A DNA stretch of 64,000 bases from Ditylenchus dipsaci (Eukaryota > Nematoda > Chromadorea > Rhabditida > Anguinidae), in assembly GCA_004194705.1 (NCBI GenBank), contig SADC01001177.1:620001-684000 (forward strand), in the 5' to 3' direction. Numbering within the stretch: the first letter of the stretch is position 1; every line of letters starts with the position of its first letter. Of this stretch, positions 52,489 through 63,827 are shown piece after piece. Position numbers and translations under genes: made by a program. The notes beneath the pieces are model-generated. The model was not told where the DNA came from, made no database searches, and saw only the letters and a list, made by a program, of their open reading frames with translations.

Positions 52489-52897
52489 TTTGAGACTACA
52501 TTACATTTTCAAAAAGAATCGTTTGCAGTCTATATTATAATTCTAAATGCACGTAAATGCAAATTTCGGTTCATTTAGCCGTCCGTTAAAAAGTGATTGG
52601 TTTGACATCACTTTTTCAACATGATGTAGAATGATTGTTTTTTTTCGCGTTTCATATATTCCTCACAACCTTTTATGTTTTTTGTAGTGAATCCTTCGGA
52701 CAGTTGGTAGCTACAACACTCTTTTTCAAGATTATATTAATATTCGAATGTTTTTGCTTAATGTGGTTGTTTTTAGTTATTGTGAATTCTTGGTGATCGT
52801 GAATTGGTTACTCATTCAATCAGGTCAACCATTGAATTTAGAACAAAAATTGTATTCATTGTAGCCATATCTTCAGGTCAAGTCTAGGCAAGGTTAA

Positions 52898-53133
52898 TTA
52901 AAGGGGCATGCCCGTGCGTTTCAAAAAGTGAAGGCGGGGCAACTTTTTTCGAATCCTTCAATTTTTCACTCGTTTTGCATCAAATCTAACATTGATGACC
53001 CTATACTACTTTTGAAAACTAGACAGAAAACTTAAAAAATCCGGATGAGAACTTATGTAAAACTTGATAAAGAAAGAAGAAAATACTGATCCCTGCCTTT
53101 TCTCCGTGTCGGGCACAGGCATGCCCCTTTAAG
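52898..53133. mobile_element. Foldback with TTAAAGGGGCATGCCCGTG ends
   Basis: attaaaggggcatgcccgtg and the complement at the right; the interior diverges. Same family as 4945, 31255 and 55974. Confidence 0.7.
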
Positions 53134-54535
53134 GACGATCTCAAAAATGTGTGTACCTTTTTCATGTTATGTTTTTTTCATTCTCTGATTTTTTAAATAT
53201 GCAAAAACCTTGTGTTTGAACTCCCACATATCTTCTCCTGTTAAATATATATTGTCGGTTCATAGTTTCGTTTGTTTTCGGTTTAGCATTCTAATGAACT
53301 GCCCCCCCTATCCAATCTAAACAACATCACTCCTAATAAGAACAGTGCTGCCCACCTTGTTTTTTCTCCATTTATTTTTCTAGTCTTTTGTTTGCCGGCT
53401 GCTTTCTCCGAAAATCAATTGCGCAATGTTTTCACTTCACACTTTTTGAGAGAAAAAAACATGAGAAATGTATTTGTGAGTAAATTAAAATCAATTTAGT
53501 GTTAATTGTGTGTGATTACCTGAACTATACGTCATCTGGCATTTATTGTGTTGGGTGGTTATACTTTATGATACGCATTTTTTTCCAACTTCACGATTTA
53601 ATTTTTAATATCGCACATAGTTCACACCTAAGTGACCATTCTCAGCCATGGTAGTCTATTGCGTTTTGGTCACTGAAGCTTGGCAAAAAAACTTTTATAA
53701 GAATCTTTGAACAAATAATGCAGGAGTCAGTTATTCTCGGAGCGCTGAATCGGTCAACCGTTAAGAATGATAAAGATCGCTCACGAATGCCGGCTTTTCT
53801 TCCGGAAGTAGTCGGGAGATAAGAGAATGACAGCAGACCCGACTCATGACCTTTACAAGTCGTAGTTGATCAATAGCGCTGGTGAGCCACCGGTTGATTA
53901 ATAAACAGTCTATCAACCAGACAATTTAGAAGCTTGTCGCATTCACTTCGCGCTCGACCTAGATTCGGTATCATAATCCAAACTCAAATTGTAATAAAAT
54001 TGTGTGATGGGTCGCAAATTTTCGATGCTTTCTTGTTCCAGGCTACATAACTTAAAAATTTTGTAAAAATAAATTGGGCCAAAAAAGCACAAGTAGGTTA
54101 TTTTTCGTCAAAAAATGCCATTTTATCCAGTGATTATTTATTTTTAAGCAGCAAAAAAAGATTTTGACGTAAAAAAATTCGGTGTACCGAAAAAAGCAAA
54201 AATCTGTTTAAAAAGTACAGTTACGTCTTCGGCTCTTGTTGCTGAAAATTTAAGTTGTCAAACTTAAAAACAAATTTATGGTAAATTTAGACATTAGAAG
54301 TTATCGGGCAACCATAAGTACAGGGTTGGTTACGTTTTTGACTTTCATAAAGCGGGTGGCCGCATTCGAATTAGTGAACTGTGGTGCTACTCTCGACGCT
54401 TCTTCGTGAGTATCCTTTTATTTGTGCAGCCATTGAAAATAATATTGATGGGTCCCTGATCGCCTCAAATGTTGTGCTTCACTTTTTTTAAAGAGTTTAA
54501 AAAATAGAACTTTTGGTTTGATTCAAGCTTTTCCT
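53134..54535. other. No gene resolved
   Basis: AT-rich with a less AT-rich island at 53700-53960 (short gaccg/cggtt words). No splice-supported frame. Confidence 0.35.
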
Positions 54536-54539
54536 ATTA

Positions 54540-54800
54540 TACCGTATAATCTCTATTAATTAGCCCCTCTCTAATAATTAGCCCCCTCGACTTTGAGAAC
54601 CTATATCTCAGCCCAGGTAAAATATTTTGCAGAGCTGTTTTTTGCGTTTTCGTAACTCTCACGAGCTCTTTTTTTTTCGAATTGCTGGAGGACAGTTTAG
54701 AACGCACGGGCAATGGTCCTTGAGCGTATTCTCACGCGCATGTTCGGCCCGCTACTATGAGGACCGGCACAAGCCCGTGACCCTATCTGAGCACCAAAAT
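54540..54800. repeat. Partial ACCGTATAATCTCTATTAATTAG-type element
   Basis: Left end of the ACCGTA family; the right end is not found. Includes gaacgcacgggcaatggtcctt, like the AAAGGACCATTGCCCGTGCG ends. Confidence 0.45.
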
Positions 54801-55167
54801 GCTCTTATTTAAAAAACTGTAACTAGATTTTATTTCTAACCAGTCACAGGTTAGGCTTTTAGTTTTGATCAGGCAATTTAAATTTGGCTTCAGTCAAAAA
54901 TTTACGATTTAAATTTACGATCGCTAGTTTCTTTTTTTCAAAAAAATAAACTCTTCCTACCAAAAATCATTGTCAAGATACACACCTGATCTGTTTGACT
55001 ACCGAAATGTTGCCCCTTTCGTAGGCAGTGCGAGAGTGGTTAAATTGATCATCAGCTGTGTGTATTTATGTGTGCAGTTCACTAATTGTAGTAGTTGATG
55101 CTGTTCACTATATTCTCATTAGTATTCTTGCCCCATTACACTGTTCTCCTCTACCACACTTACCTCT

Positions 55168-55175
55168 CTATATAA
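55168..55175 (+). promoter_or_regulatory. TATA-like sequence upstream of the 55.3 kb exon
   Basis: TATATAAT in a locally C/T-rich, non-repetitive stretch, about 150 bases before the ATG at 55326. AT-rich DNA makes chance TATA boxes common. Confidence 0.25.
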
Positions 55176-55325
55176 TCCCTTTTCTAGACAGTTGCCAAAA
55201 ATAAAAAATTCTCACACATTCCTGATATCTCTTTTTCCATGTCACTAACTAATTATGGAATTTTCAGATATAGCTACTAGTGTTCATTAATCTAGCTAAG
55301 TGATATATTTCTTTCCCTGCATTCC

Positions 55326-55511
55326 ATGAGCTGCACCAGGAGAAAACCTCCAAAATGGAGCTATTGGTCAACTGTAGCTCTAATATTTCTACAGTTAATT
55401 GGTACAGTCGAGAGTGCAACGGAGTCAGCGACGAAACAGACTGGCCACACCAATGCCATCAATTTTCCAGCAGATTCTTACACACATGACTGCTCTGATC
55501 AACATTATAAG
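55326..55511 (+). CDS. Possible first exon of a secreted or membrane protein
   Basis: The ATG at 55326 opens a basic stretch (RRKPPKW), a hydrophobic core STVALIFLQLIGTV and a likely cleavage region ESATES, the layout of a signal peptide. A Cys follows (THDCSDQHYK), then donor AAG|GTGGGT at 55512. A TATATAAT sequence sits about 150 bases upstream at 55168. No downstream exon identified. Product unknown. Confidence 0.5.
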
Positions 55512-55973
55512 GTGGGTGCTTTCTCAGAAAGTAGTGCAAAATTTATGCAAAACTAAATTGACATGCGTTGTGACACCTTCACCTGAAATATGCTTCTTTT
55601 GGAAAAAAAACGTTGTTAGGTTACACAATTTGTTGCTTGATTTTGGATGCCGGATGAGTTGGTAAGAGTCATTAGAAATATATGCTGTTTTAAAAATCCA
55701 ATATTTAAACAGCGTTTTCACTTGTAACACCAACTAAAGCCAGCTCAGTTCTGTTTCGAAAGACCAAAAAGAAATTCGTAGTATTTTTTTTATTAAAAAA
55801 TAACTTCCTATAATGATTTCATTCGCAGTTCTACCACCAAGCCCTGGTTATTTTTTGTTTATCGAGCTTGGAAAAAAGTTTTCATGGGCTGTACAGGCGT
55901 TTTACGTTCATCATTGACATTTGTAAAAGGTATAAACCTGAGGTATAACAACATGCCTACAAGTTTATTGCAA

Positions 55974-56296
55974 TTTAAAGGGGTATGCCCGCGCTAATAA
56001 GAGGTGGTGCCGGGAATTCAAAAAATTTCCCTAATCATTGAACTTCTGTACGTATTTTTCAACTTGGTTTCTAACAAAACCATACCTAAAATTAAATTCT
56101 GGGCCTTGTTTTGTTAGAAATAGGGTTGGTTGAATAGTAATTACCCGAGTAATTACCCGGAAAGTATTTCTCCGGAGAATTACCCAACCCTAGTTAGAAA
56201 CGAAGTTAAAAAAATCCGTACAGAAGTTCAATGATTAGGAAAAAATTTTGAATTCCTGGGCACCACCTCCTATTAGCGTGGGCATGCCCTTTTAAG
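55974..56296. mobile_element. Foldback of the AAAGGGGTATGCCCGCG family, with an insertion
   Basis: Arms of about 110 bases (gaacttctgtacgtattttt, ggtgccgggaattc) pair around the insertion at 56121-56192. Confidence 0.8.
56121..56192. mobile_element. 72-base hAT-like element, duplication GTTAGAAA
   Basis: Ends TAGGGTTGG / CCAACCCTA, flanked by GTTAGAAA (56113-56120, 56193-56200). The interior repeats aattaccc(g) words in both orientations. Related intact foldbacks (4945, 31255) lack it, giving an empty site. Confidence 0.86.
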
Positions 56297-56519
56297 GAGT
56301 TCCGAAAAAATTTATATTACAGATCGAGGATGGTGAGTTCTGAGAAATAACATTCGCACACATAGTATTGCAGATACGATTTTCGCAGACTCACATTTGC
56401 AAATAGATATTGCTCGTCTTGCGGTTCTCACTCAGCATACAGTATTTCCTCTTAAGTTTTCACTGCTTAAAAAAAAAAATTTTTAGGTTAGAAGAGAAAA
56501 AAAGCATATAAAAGTATAG

Positions 56520-56767
56520 AAAATTCGACCCTACTATAGAATACCCCCCCCCAAAATCCGACCTTTTAAAACTTAAGTAAAAAGTACCCAAATATATGTC
56601 CCAGACCCCGGAAAATGTGCGCAAACTCTTCATTAGTCACAACTTCCGTACGCTCGCCTACCCCCAAGCCTAAGGGCTAAGCCTAAACTTGTTGTTTGCA
56701 AGGGTAGTTACAGCATTTTTTAAAGGTCGGATTTTGGGGGGGGGTATTCTATAGTAGCGCCGAAAAT
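56520..56767. mobile_element. CCTACTATAGAATA MITE
   Basis: aaaattcgaccctactatag and tatagtagcgccgaaaatt bracket C/G runs; the middle matches 38464-38708. Confidence 0.78.
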
Positions 56768-57414
56768 TCGAAGAAAATTTTTTTTTCAAAAACAAATCAG
56801 CTGGGTGGACCAAAGCGATTTGCTGGTGTTGGAGAAATTTAGCCAAAAGTTACATCAAAATTACAATCTCCTTCGAAAAAGTTAGTTAGAGCTCGATACC
56901 AAATAATTTATTTCGAGACCGTCAAAATATTTCCGAGCTTAGCTAAAAAGTAGGTATTTATCCAGCCCAAAGATCATTCGGAGATCAAAATTTTATTTTA
57001 TTGATTACTACTGTTTGCTATCGATATTATTTATGTTTTCGTTGTTGCTGTTCACTTTTATTGATCAGCATTGCTGGTTAGTTTTAAGTTGTTTTTGTTT
57101 TTCAGCCGAATTTAAAGGCAAGGCATAGAGAGGACAGATAAAAAACTTTTGCAAAATAATTTCTAGCAAACATATACATCACGACAAATGTATTTTTGGG
57201 TTTGAAAAATAATTTTGCGGTCGAGTCTCCATACAAAAAGCATCAGGTTGGCGGAAAAGTACTACGTCGAACCTAAAGTGACTAACAATTAATAATGTGT
57301 TGTAAAAAGTATTTATAAAATTACTACAAAATTTTAATAGGTCCTAAGCATTATATTTCTTTTTTGAAAAAGTTAGTTTTGAAAGCCATCAAAATTTTTT
57401 TGCTTATTTAAATC

Positions 57415-57610
57415 AAAAAGTGGGTGTGAACTTTTTGCGAAAATTCGATTGAGCGGATCAGATTTCCAGTCAGATGGGCTAAATCGCTCAGAATCCCACC
57501 CTGAACCATTCTCAACCACCTCAAACCATCCTGAGCACTGGGATTGGGATTTTGAGCAATCCATGTAATTTTATGTCTATAAAATTTGAATTCCCGCAAA
57601 ATTTTGACTT
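57415..57610. repeat. Dispersed repeat copy
   Basis: Inverse of 1-60 at ttttgcgaaaattcgattga, plus cagaatcccaccctgaa, shared with 14386, and gaattcccgcaaaattt, shared with 160. Confidence 0.6.
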
Positions 57611-58112
57611 AAATTAGACAATTAGCGGACATTTTTCAGCAATTAGCGGACAAAATTAATTACCACCCGCAAAAAATACGTTTTCGTTTTTTGCCTTGAA
57701 AAAAAAGAAAAAAAAACAATACCTTTCCATTCCTTGTTGTTTTTTTTATTAAAAAACAGCTTGATCCCTTTGTAGTTTTTATGGAGTTAATGTTAAGAGT
57801 TTCGCTTTAGATTTTTTTTGGAAAGTCTGCCAACTTTGAAGAATATTTTAAGCATATTGTCTCAATCAACCGAAGACATTTGAATGAAGCACTGATAGAT
57901 GAAGTTTAAGCTGATTGTTTAAGATATTATTGTGTAACGATAGACCAAAATATTCTGAGCAAATGTCTCTATTTAAAAAATAAGAAAAGTGAGCAGGAAT
58001 ATTTAAAAGCTTAACAGAAAACCACATAGAATGCATTGTAATTAGTATACCGTATATAAGCGTATACAACAAGCAATACATTGTAAGACAAAGCATCGTG
58101 AAAAAAAAATAA

Positions 58113-58372
58113 TTAAGGGCTGTATCTACTATTTGTAATCCATCTAGAAGGTCCAATAAGCCAGTTTTGAATAGATTGCATTGTTTCGAAGAATGCTGAA
58201 CCCATCCAGCGTCTGGCGTCAGTAGCGTTGAAGTTGTAGAGCGTCTGACCTGATCCTATTTTTGGGTACTCCAAGTTTCTCAGAGCCAAAGTTACTGGAC
58301 GTCCTAATGCATTTGCTGTTGGACAGGTTTCTGGAGAGTGTGCCACAGTGCAATCTATCATGTCTGGTCCCC
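58113..58372 (-). CDS. Terminal exon of an unrecognised, probably secreted protein
   Basis: The minus strand reads GGPDMIDCTVAHSPETCP through LRNLEYPKIGSGQTLYNFNA and DARRWMGSAFFETMQ to IGPSRWITNSRYSP and a TAA. Codon use and residue mix look like true protein, unlike the AT-rich chance frames around it. Paired Cys and an NAT glycosylation site suggest an extracellular product. An in-frame stop lies just upstream, so the exon probably begins at tttgaag|GG near 58372, though the ATG at 58361 is an alternative start. No family recognised; upstream exons not found. Confidence 0.6.
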
Positions 58373-58474
58373 CTTCAAATTACAGCACTTTGAATTGAAG
58401 CAAATAATCTACAGTTAACTATATAAGTAAGAAAAGTGCAGTTGGAATTGATAATTAATTATAATTTATTTTGA
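58369..58474. repeat. 106-base direct repeat, copy 1
   Basis: cccccttcaaattacagcac to aattataattta, almost identical to 58622-58727. It overlaps the region just upstream of the minus-strand terminal exon. Confidence 0.88.
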
Positions 58475-58621
58475 GTCAAATTTCAAATTGACTGTATAAT
58501 GTGCATTTTTCGAAAGACAGTAGTTTTTGAAGGGGGGACGCTAATCGAGAACCATTTGTGCCGAAAGTCACTAAAATAGGTTAAGAGGTCAAGAAAAGTG
58601 AAAATAAAGTCCGATTCGAAT

Positions 58622-58727
58622 CCCCCCTTCAAATTACAGCACTTTGAATTGAACCAAATAATCTACAGTTAACTATATAAGTAAGAAAAGTGCAGTTGGA
58701 ATTGATAATTAATTATAATTTACAATT
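58622..58727. repeat. 106-base direct repeat, copy 2
   Basis: See 58369-58474; one or two changes only. The spacer between copies is about 147 bases. Confidence 0.88.
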
Positions 58728-58974
58728 TTCAAATTCAATAAAGATAGGGGGTATCTAATTATTTTTTTTATGGAATTTTACTCGTAAATTAATAATCATA
58801 AGTTATTGTAATAAAAATACCAACCTCAGCTTTTTTTGTGTCGGCTCGGCTGTTGTGAGAGCTGATTTTCGTTTTGAGCTCGTCGTTTGAATTGAAAATT
58901 AGAATAGGAAAATGTGAAGTTAATGGTCCTGAAAATTTTGAAAAAAAACGAATAAAATTGAATGAAAAGTTAGG

Positions 58975-59212
58975 AACTGTTCTGGTTTGCAGGGGGACGT
59001 CAATTTTTCAATTTATTATTCCAACTTTTAGGTTGATTATGGTGACTATGATTAAGGTGACAATAATCACCTTAATCAGCATAATTACTTATTAGCCTAT
59101 TGGTATCGGTTACTGAAATTACCATGAAATTACCATGATCCCCATTATCAACCTAAAAAATAAAATAAAAAATAGTGAAAAATTGACGTTCCCCTACAAA
59201 CCAGAACAGGCC
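58975..59212. mobile_element. Foldback with TTCTGGTTTG ends
   Basis: The left end ctgttctggtttgcaggggg pairs with cccctacaaaccagaacagg; the interior has a perfect gattaaggtga / tcaccttaatc hairpin. Confidence 0.72.
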
Positions 59213-59393
59213 CAAAAATTATATATTGGACATGACAAACAGCGACCGATGCCCAAAAGTAGAAAACGAAAATGTTCCATTCAGTGGCAGATAAAGAAAA
59301 AAGTGGTCTTGAAAAGAGAGACCAAAGATATTCAATATTCACCTTGACATTTTCGGATCCAACCAAGTCCACATCTGCTGCTTACTTTTATGC

Positions 59394-59422
59394 TCTTGCG
59401 CAATAGGGCCACTATTGCGCAA
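59394..59422. repeat. Perfect short hairpin
   Basis: cttgcgcaatag and (a)ctattgcgcaag separated by about four bases. Role unknown. Confidence 0.6.
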
Positions 59423-59659
59423 GCCAATGCTGTAAAAATAATCTGATAAAAGAAATAAAAATTTTGCCCGATTTCTAATATAACGGCGATTTCTCAAGAA
59501 TTTTCCAGTTAGCCATTTCTGTTAGTCTTTAAAGTAAATTTACCCTGTACCGGTTGCCAATTTACCGGTTGCAACATGATGCATAGATTTTTGTATAAAA
59601 TGACAAATTTGTATTTAAAAATAATTCTCGTTAACTATTATCACCATGATCACTATAAT

Positions 59660-61010
59660 CACCATATTAACATAACCATAATGGGAAGGGGGACCAAGGC
59701 AAAAAATGGAAACGTGTTTTTTACTAGACCTGACCTGGTAGTTCAAAGATAAAATTTTTAATTTATTATCGTGCAATTTAAAAAAAACACCTTTTTATTT
59801 TCGATTTAAAACTTTTTCCAAAAAATTTCATGGGGACCATGTCTGTAAACTATTATTGCAAAATTTTGTAAAAAAGGCATTTTAATCCTTTCTCAAGTTT
59901 TCGATAAGAAATAATTGAAAAAAAGTCAAATTGGTTTTGAAAAATTTAATAATCTGCAGTATAAACAAAGAAAACACAAAAGTTAATTAGTTTTCTTTTA
60001 CTCTTAGACCAGTTGAGATTAAGTTTATCAAAAACAGTAGAAAAAAGTTGGACTATTTTAGCTGACAAACACATCAACCCCAACTTTGAATAACTTTGGC
60101 AGATAGCAGATCCATTTTTCAAAATTCAATTTAGTGTCTGTGACATGAACTTTGGCGAAAATACATAAATAATAAAGTTAAAAGGAGCAAAAAGATTGGT
60201 AGTGGAATTTTTTTTTTTCGTATTTTTAGTAGGAGTAGAGTCAACTCTCGATTTAACGGCACCCTCGATTTAACGGCACCCCGGACCCGGTCCCTAGGGG
60301 TGCCGTTAAATCGAGGGTCGACTGTACAGTCAAGTCACGATAATCCGACACCCCTCAAATTTTTTTCGAGCCACTGGGTCCACCACTTTTTAGCTTCTTC
60401 TCCAAAAGATTGGACGAGTCAAGTTTGGACAGTGTGTCAAGTTTAGACACTGAAATATTGCTCTTTTACCAGAACTAGGTGGTTTTTTTGGCCGCTGTTG
60501 GCACCTCTTTTTGTTTTTTTGTGAATTTTTTAGGCTTAGAACTGCCTGTAAAATCACTGAGCTCTCGCATAAGACCGAAATTTCCATCCCATAATCATAT
60601 TAGTCGTAAATATTAATTTTGACTTTTTATCTCTATGACAAAAATTGCCTTGGTCCCCCTGTTGATTTTTTCAAAAATTTGGAAAATTTTGAAACAAAAT
60701 ACTTAATTTTCTCTTTTACTCTAACATATTTTTTCACCTCATTTTTAGTTTGGGAAACATGTCTGAGCAAGTCCTAAAGTACTAAGGATCATGTTTGAGG
60801 TATATGGGTGTACGCATCTCAAATCCAAGCCTACCCTGCACTCAGGCCAAAGATAAACAAACTTAAAATTTTTTGAAAAAAATTAACAGGGGAGACTAAG
60901 ACAACCTTTTTTGCGAGGCCCGCGAACACATAAAGAGCCGACCTTTTTCCAAAAAAAATTGGCGAAGTATTAAAAAATATTAAATTTGTGTAATTTTGAA
61001 AGACGATTAG
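59660..61010. other. No gene seen apart from one MITE
   Basis: AT-rich sequence with a GGTATATGGGTGTACGCATCTC fragment (also at 5433) at 60800. Confidence 0.35.
60237..60327. mobile_element. Short TA-class foldback, GTCAACTCTCGATTTAACGG ends
   Basis: Inverted ends of about 25 bases and two copies of gatttaacggcacccc. A second CAGTCAAGTCACGATAATCC end starts immediately after at 60328. Confidence 0.8.
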
Positions 61011-61532
61011 CATTACTCAGCACAACAGATCATGACTAGCTAAACCAAAGCAGACAAAAGTATTTTAGTTAGCGCCTTATGCAGTAGCAGTAGTAATCCA
61101 CACATTCCCGGCTGTTCATCCATCTAATTTCATCTGTTTTGTTGTACTGTTGTTTTAAGCCTCTATTCTGGCCGTAGTAGTAAACCCAGGAGTCTTGTGT
61201 CTATTTTAGGCAAACAGCCTAACAACAAAAAACACCACAGCAAAAGAGTATTTCCCTTGACTGCACATACTATCCCTCCAATTTGCAATAGGGGAATTTT
61301 ACGAGCGCCCAGACAGTCAGAAAAACAAAGAATTATTTCAAAGAACAGAGACTGAATAAAAAATAAAAGCAACAGCAGTAAGGGAAGAATATAAATGCAA
61401 ATTAAAGTGTATTCACAGGGTGGCGCGGGAAAAAATCTATAAATCTGAATAGCAGAGATATTTTCTGGGTGCAATCTTTAGAAAACAATGCAAAAATAAG
61501 CTAAAGTTTTTTACAATCTAGCAAAACAAATT

Positions 61533-61799
61533 TTGCTTAAGAATGTAAATAAATCATTGACTGCAACAATATTTACTAATTTCGACCGACGGCATCGCAG
61601 AGTCTCACATTTTTATCGAAAAAACGGTTTCTTGTCACTGAACTATCTGGAACCCACAAAAAATTTATTTAAAAAAGTGCTGGCTCTGACTTTCGGCACC
61701 ATCGCTAAAGAGATAGATCACCTAGTGAAAACATATTTTTATCGGCTCAAATTGAAAAAATCACTCAAACTGTGTGTTCTTGAATATTTACCTTCTTGA
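61533..61799 (+). CDS. Possible exon, unknown product
   Basis: An open frame without repeat character reads TATIFTNFDRRHRRVSHFYR and GTIAKEIDHLVKTYFYRLK to a TGA. It is basic and may be helical. It begins near aattttgcttaag with no ATG, so it would be an internal or terminal exon. The frame is long for AT-rich DNA but has no support beyond that. Confidence 0.3.
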   Translation: MLKNVNKSLTATIFTNFDRRHRRVSHFYRKNGFLSLNYLEPTKNLFKKVLALTFGTIAKEIDHLVKTYFYRLKLKKSLKLCVLEYLPS

Positions 61800-61812
61800 A
61801 TATTTAAAAATC

Positions 61813-62257
61813 GGCTGTATGTGAATTTCCCCACCAAAAGTGTGAAATTCCCCACCAAATTACTGAATTTCCCCACCAAATTTTTAAAACGACCATATCT
61901 CAGTGTTTTCTTATCATTTTTTTATTTTTTTCAGACCAGCATGCAGCCCTACTCTTCTAGTTTCTAATGAGCCATCAACCAAACTGTTATAATTTGAAAA
62001 ACATTGAGAAAAAATAGTTTACATAAAACAAGAAGTTGTTTTATAAAAAACGAAAATTTTTCTCAATGTTTTTTAAATTTTAACAGTTTGGTTGATGGCT
62101 CATTAGAAACTAGAAGAGTAGGGCTGCATGCTGGTCTGAAAAAAATAAAAAAATGATAAGAAAACACTGAGATATGGTCGTTTTAAAAATTTGGTGGGGA
62201 AATTCAGTAATTTGGTGGGGAATTTCACACTTTCGGTGGGGAAATTCAATTTGATCC
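61813..62257. mobile_element. Near-perfect foldback with 9-base duplication TTAAAAATC
   Basis: Flanked by TTAAAAATC (61804-61812, 62258-62266). The arms of about 200 bases hold three gaa(a)ttccccaccaaa words, then gcagccctactcttctagtt, and agree almost base for base. Confidence 0.86.
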
Positions 62258-62266
62258 TTAAAAATC

Positions 62267-62690
62267 ACTGTTTTTGTACCAAAAAGCAGGCCGGCGATTC
62301 TAGTTTCTGATGAGGTATCAACTAGCTCAACTCGATTTATAAAATTGGCACAACAATTTGTTTAAAATAAAGCAAAAGATTTATAAAAACCAGCTTGTCC
62401 CCAAAATTTTTAAGTCGCGTCAAGTGAGTTGACATTACATTATAAAATTGCTGATCATGGCTACACGTTGGTGCAAAAAGAAATTTAGAATTGTTCAAAT
62501 TCTCGCAAAAACAACAAGTTTTAAAAATTTGAGAAGGTCAATACTAAGCTTGGGCCTCGCTCGAATCCACGCTGCAGTACAGTTAACCCCCTGTACAGTT
62601 AACTTTCTAGTGCAATAAACATAATGAAAACGATCGAACATGATCAAATAAGACAGAGCTTTTTTCTACTGTAAAAAAAAGACTTTTATA
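62267..62690. other. No gene seen
   Basis: Contains gattctagtttctgatgagg, a worn relative of the arm of 61813, and cagttaaccccctgtacagt. Confidence 0.4.
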
Positions 62691-62691
62691 T

Positions 62692-62825
62692 TCAAATATT
62701 GTTGATGCAAGCAGACTTTTTTTTGTTGAAAATCGGCTTTTTTGCAGAACAAAAAAGTTATTTGTATCAAAAAAAGTCTATTTGCAGCAAGAAAAGTCTT
62801 TTTGCAGCAAAAAAAATCTTTGTCC
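62692..62825. repeat. TTTTTGCAGCAAAAAAAGTC word array
   Basis: Five to six copies of (c/t)tttttgcag(c/a)a with spacers. Confidence 0.6.
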
Positions 62826-63682
62826 GTTCAAATAGGACCGAATATATACCAACCCTACTCAGACGAGTATTCTCACCTGCAGCCCGTTTTGATGAGTGTT
62901 GTCTTTTAAAACCCACACTGCGTCTTGACAAGATCTCAATATATAAAAAATGTTGCAAATATTTTTTCGAATGGGTTTGAAAAAAAAATTATTCACCGGA
63001 TCGTTACTACACTACCCGACGTACTCCAAATGTAAATAGAATTAAGCACATAAGCAATGTGCCCGATCATTTATCCGCCAGCTCACCAAATATACTTTGT
63101 TGGGTTCCAAAAGCTGCTCTATTCTCAGAGCGGCTCAAGATTGTCCAAAGTCTTTTAGCATCTCTACCTCAAATCAAGCTGCAAAATGGCAACATTTACC
63201 TAAAAAAACATTTTTGAGCGCAATTCTGTAGGTGTGCGTGTGTCTATAAATAGAGTTGTTTGTGCCCAGAAGCAATTAAATAAGCACTAAATGTAAGCAT
63301 TTTCAGGACATACTACATTGCTCTGTGCATATAGGTTGGTTTTGCTTTGTTTGTCCTTTTCTGCATTTACCTTTTAGTTTGTAGCGAAACTTTTTTTGCA
63401 TATGCCCTTTTAAGATTGTTGTTAATTATGAGGTGGCATATGTGTGACACCCATAAAGTGCAATGTTTTGTTTTGATGTAAATAAGAATTATCTGGGGTG
63501 ATATGCTTTTGGAAAAAATAATGAGTTTGACCCTTTTTAAGGTGTTTTTGCTTGAGGCCACATACTCGAGCTCTCAAATGACCACTTTAAATAGGAAAAA
63601 AAGTAGGGACCAGTATAATACTTGAAAAGGAAAAAAAAATATTCGATTTATTACAAAAGTGCTGGAAAAAATGCCGAATAAT

Positions 63683-63827
63683 GTACCGTATTTACTCTGA
63701 TTTGAACCCCGAGGCTTGAATTTTTCAACCCTCCCAAAATAGAAAAAAAATGTCAATCAAAAATGGTTTTTACTCCGAAATCTTAGTTAAAAAATATGGA
63801 GGGGGCTTGAGTTCGAGTAACTACGGT
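63683..63827. mobile_element. Palindromic MITE, ACCGTATTTACTC ends
   Basis: taccgtatttactc(tga) on the left and (cg)agtaactacggta on the right, with gaggcttgaa / ttgagttcg words inside. Same family as 19181. Confidence 0.72.

Noticed and set aside
61163..61474. Minus-strand frame with a very hydrophobic Leu run
   Set aside because: No ATG, no paired splice sites, and the Leu run comes from a simple GCA/AAC-rich stretch on the other strand.
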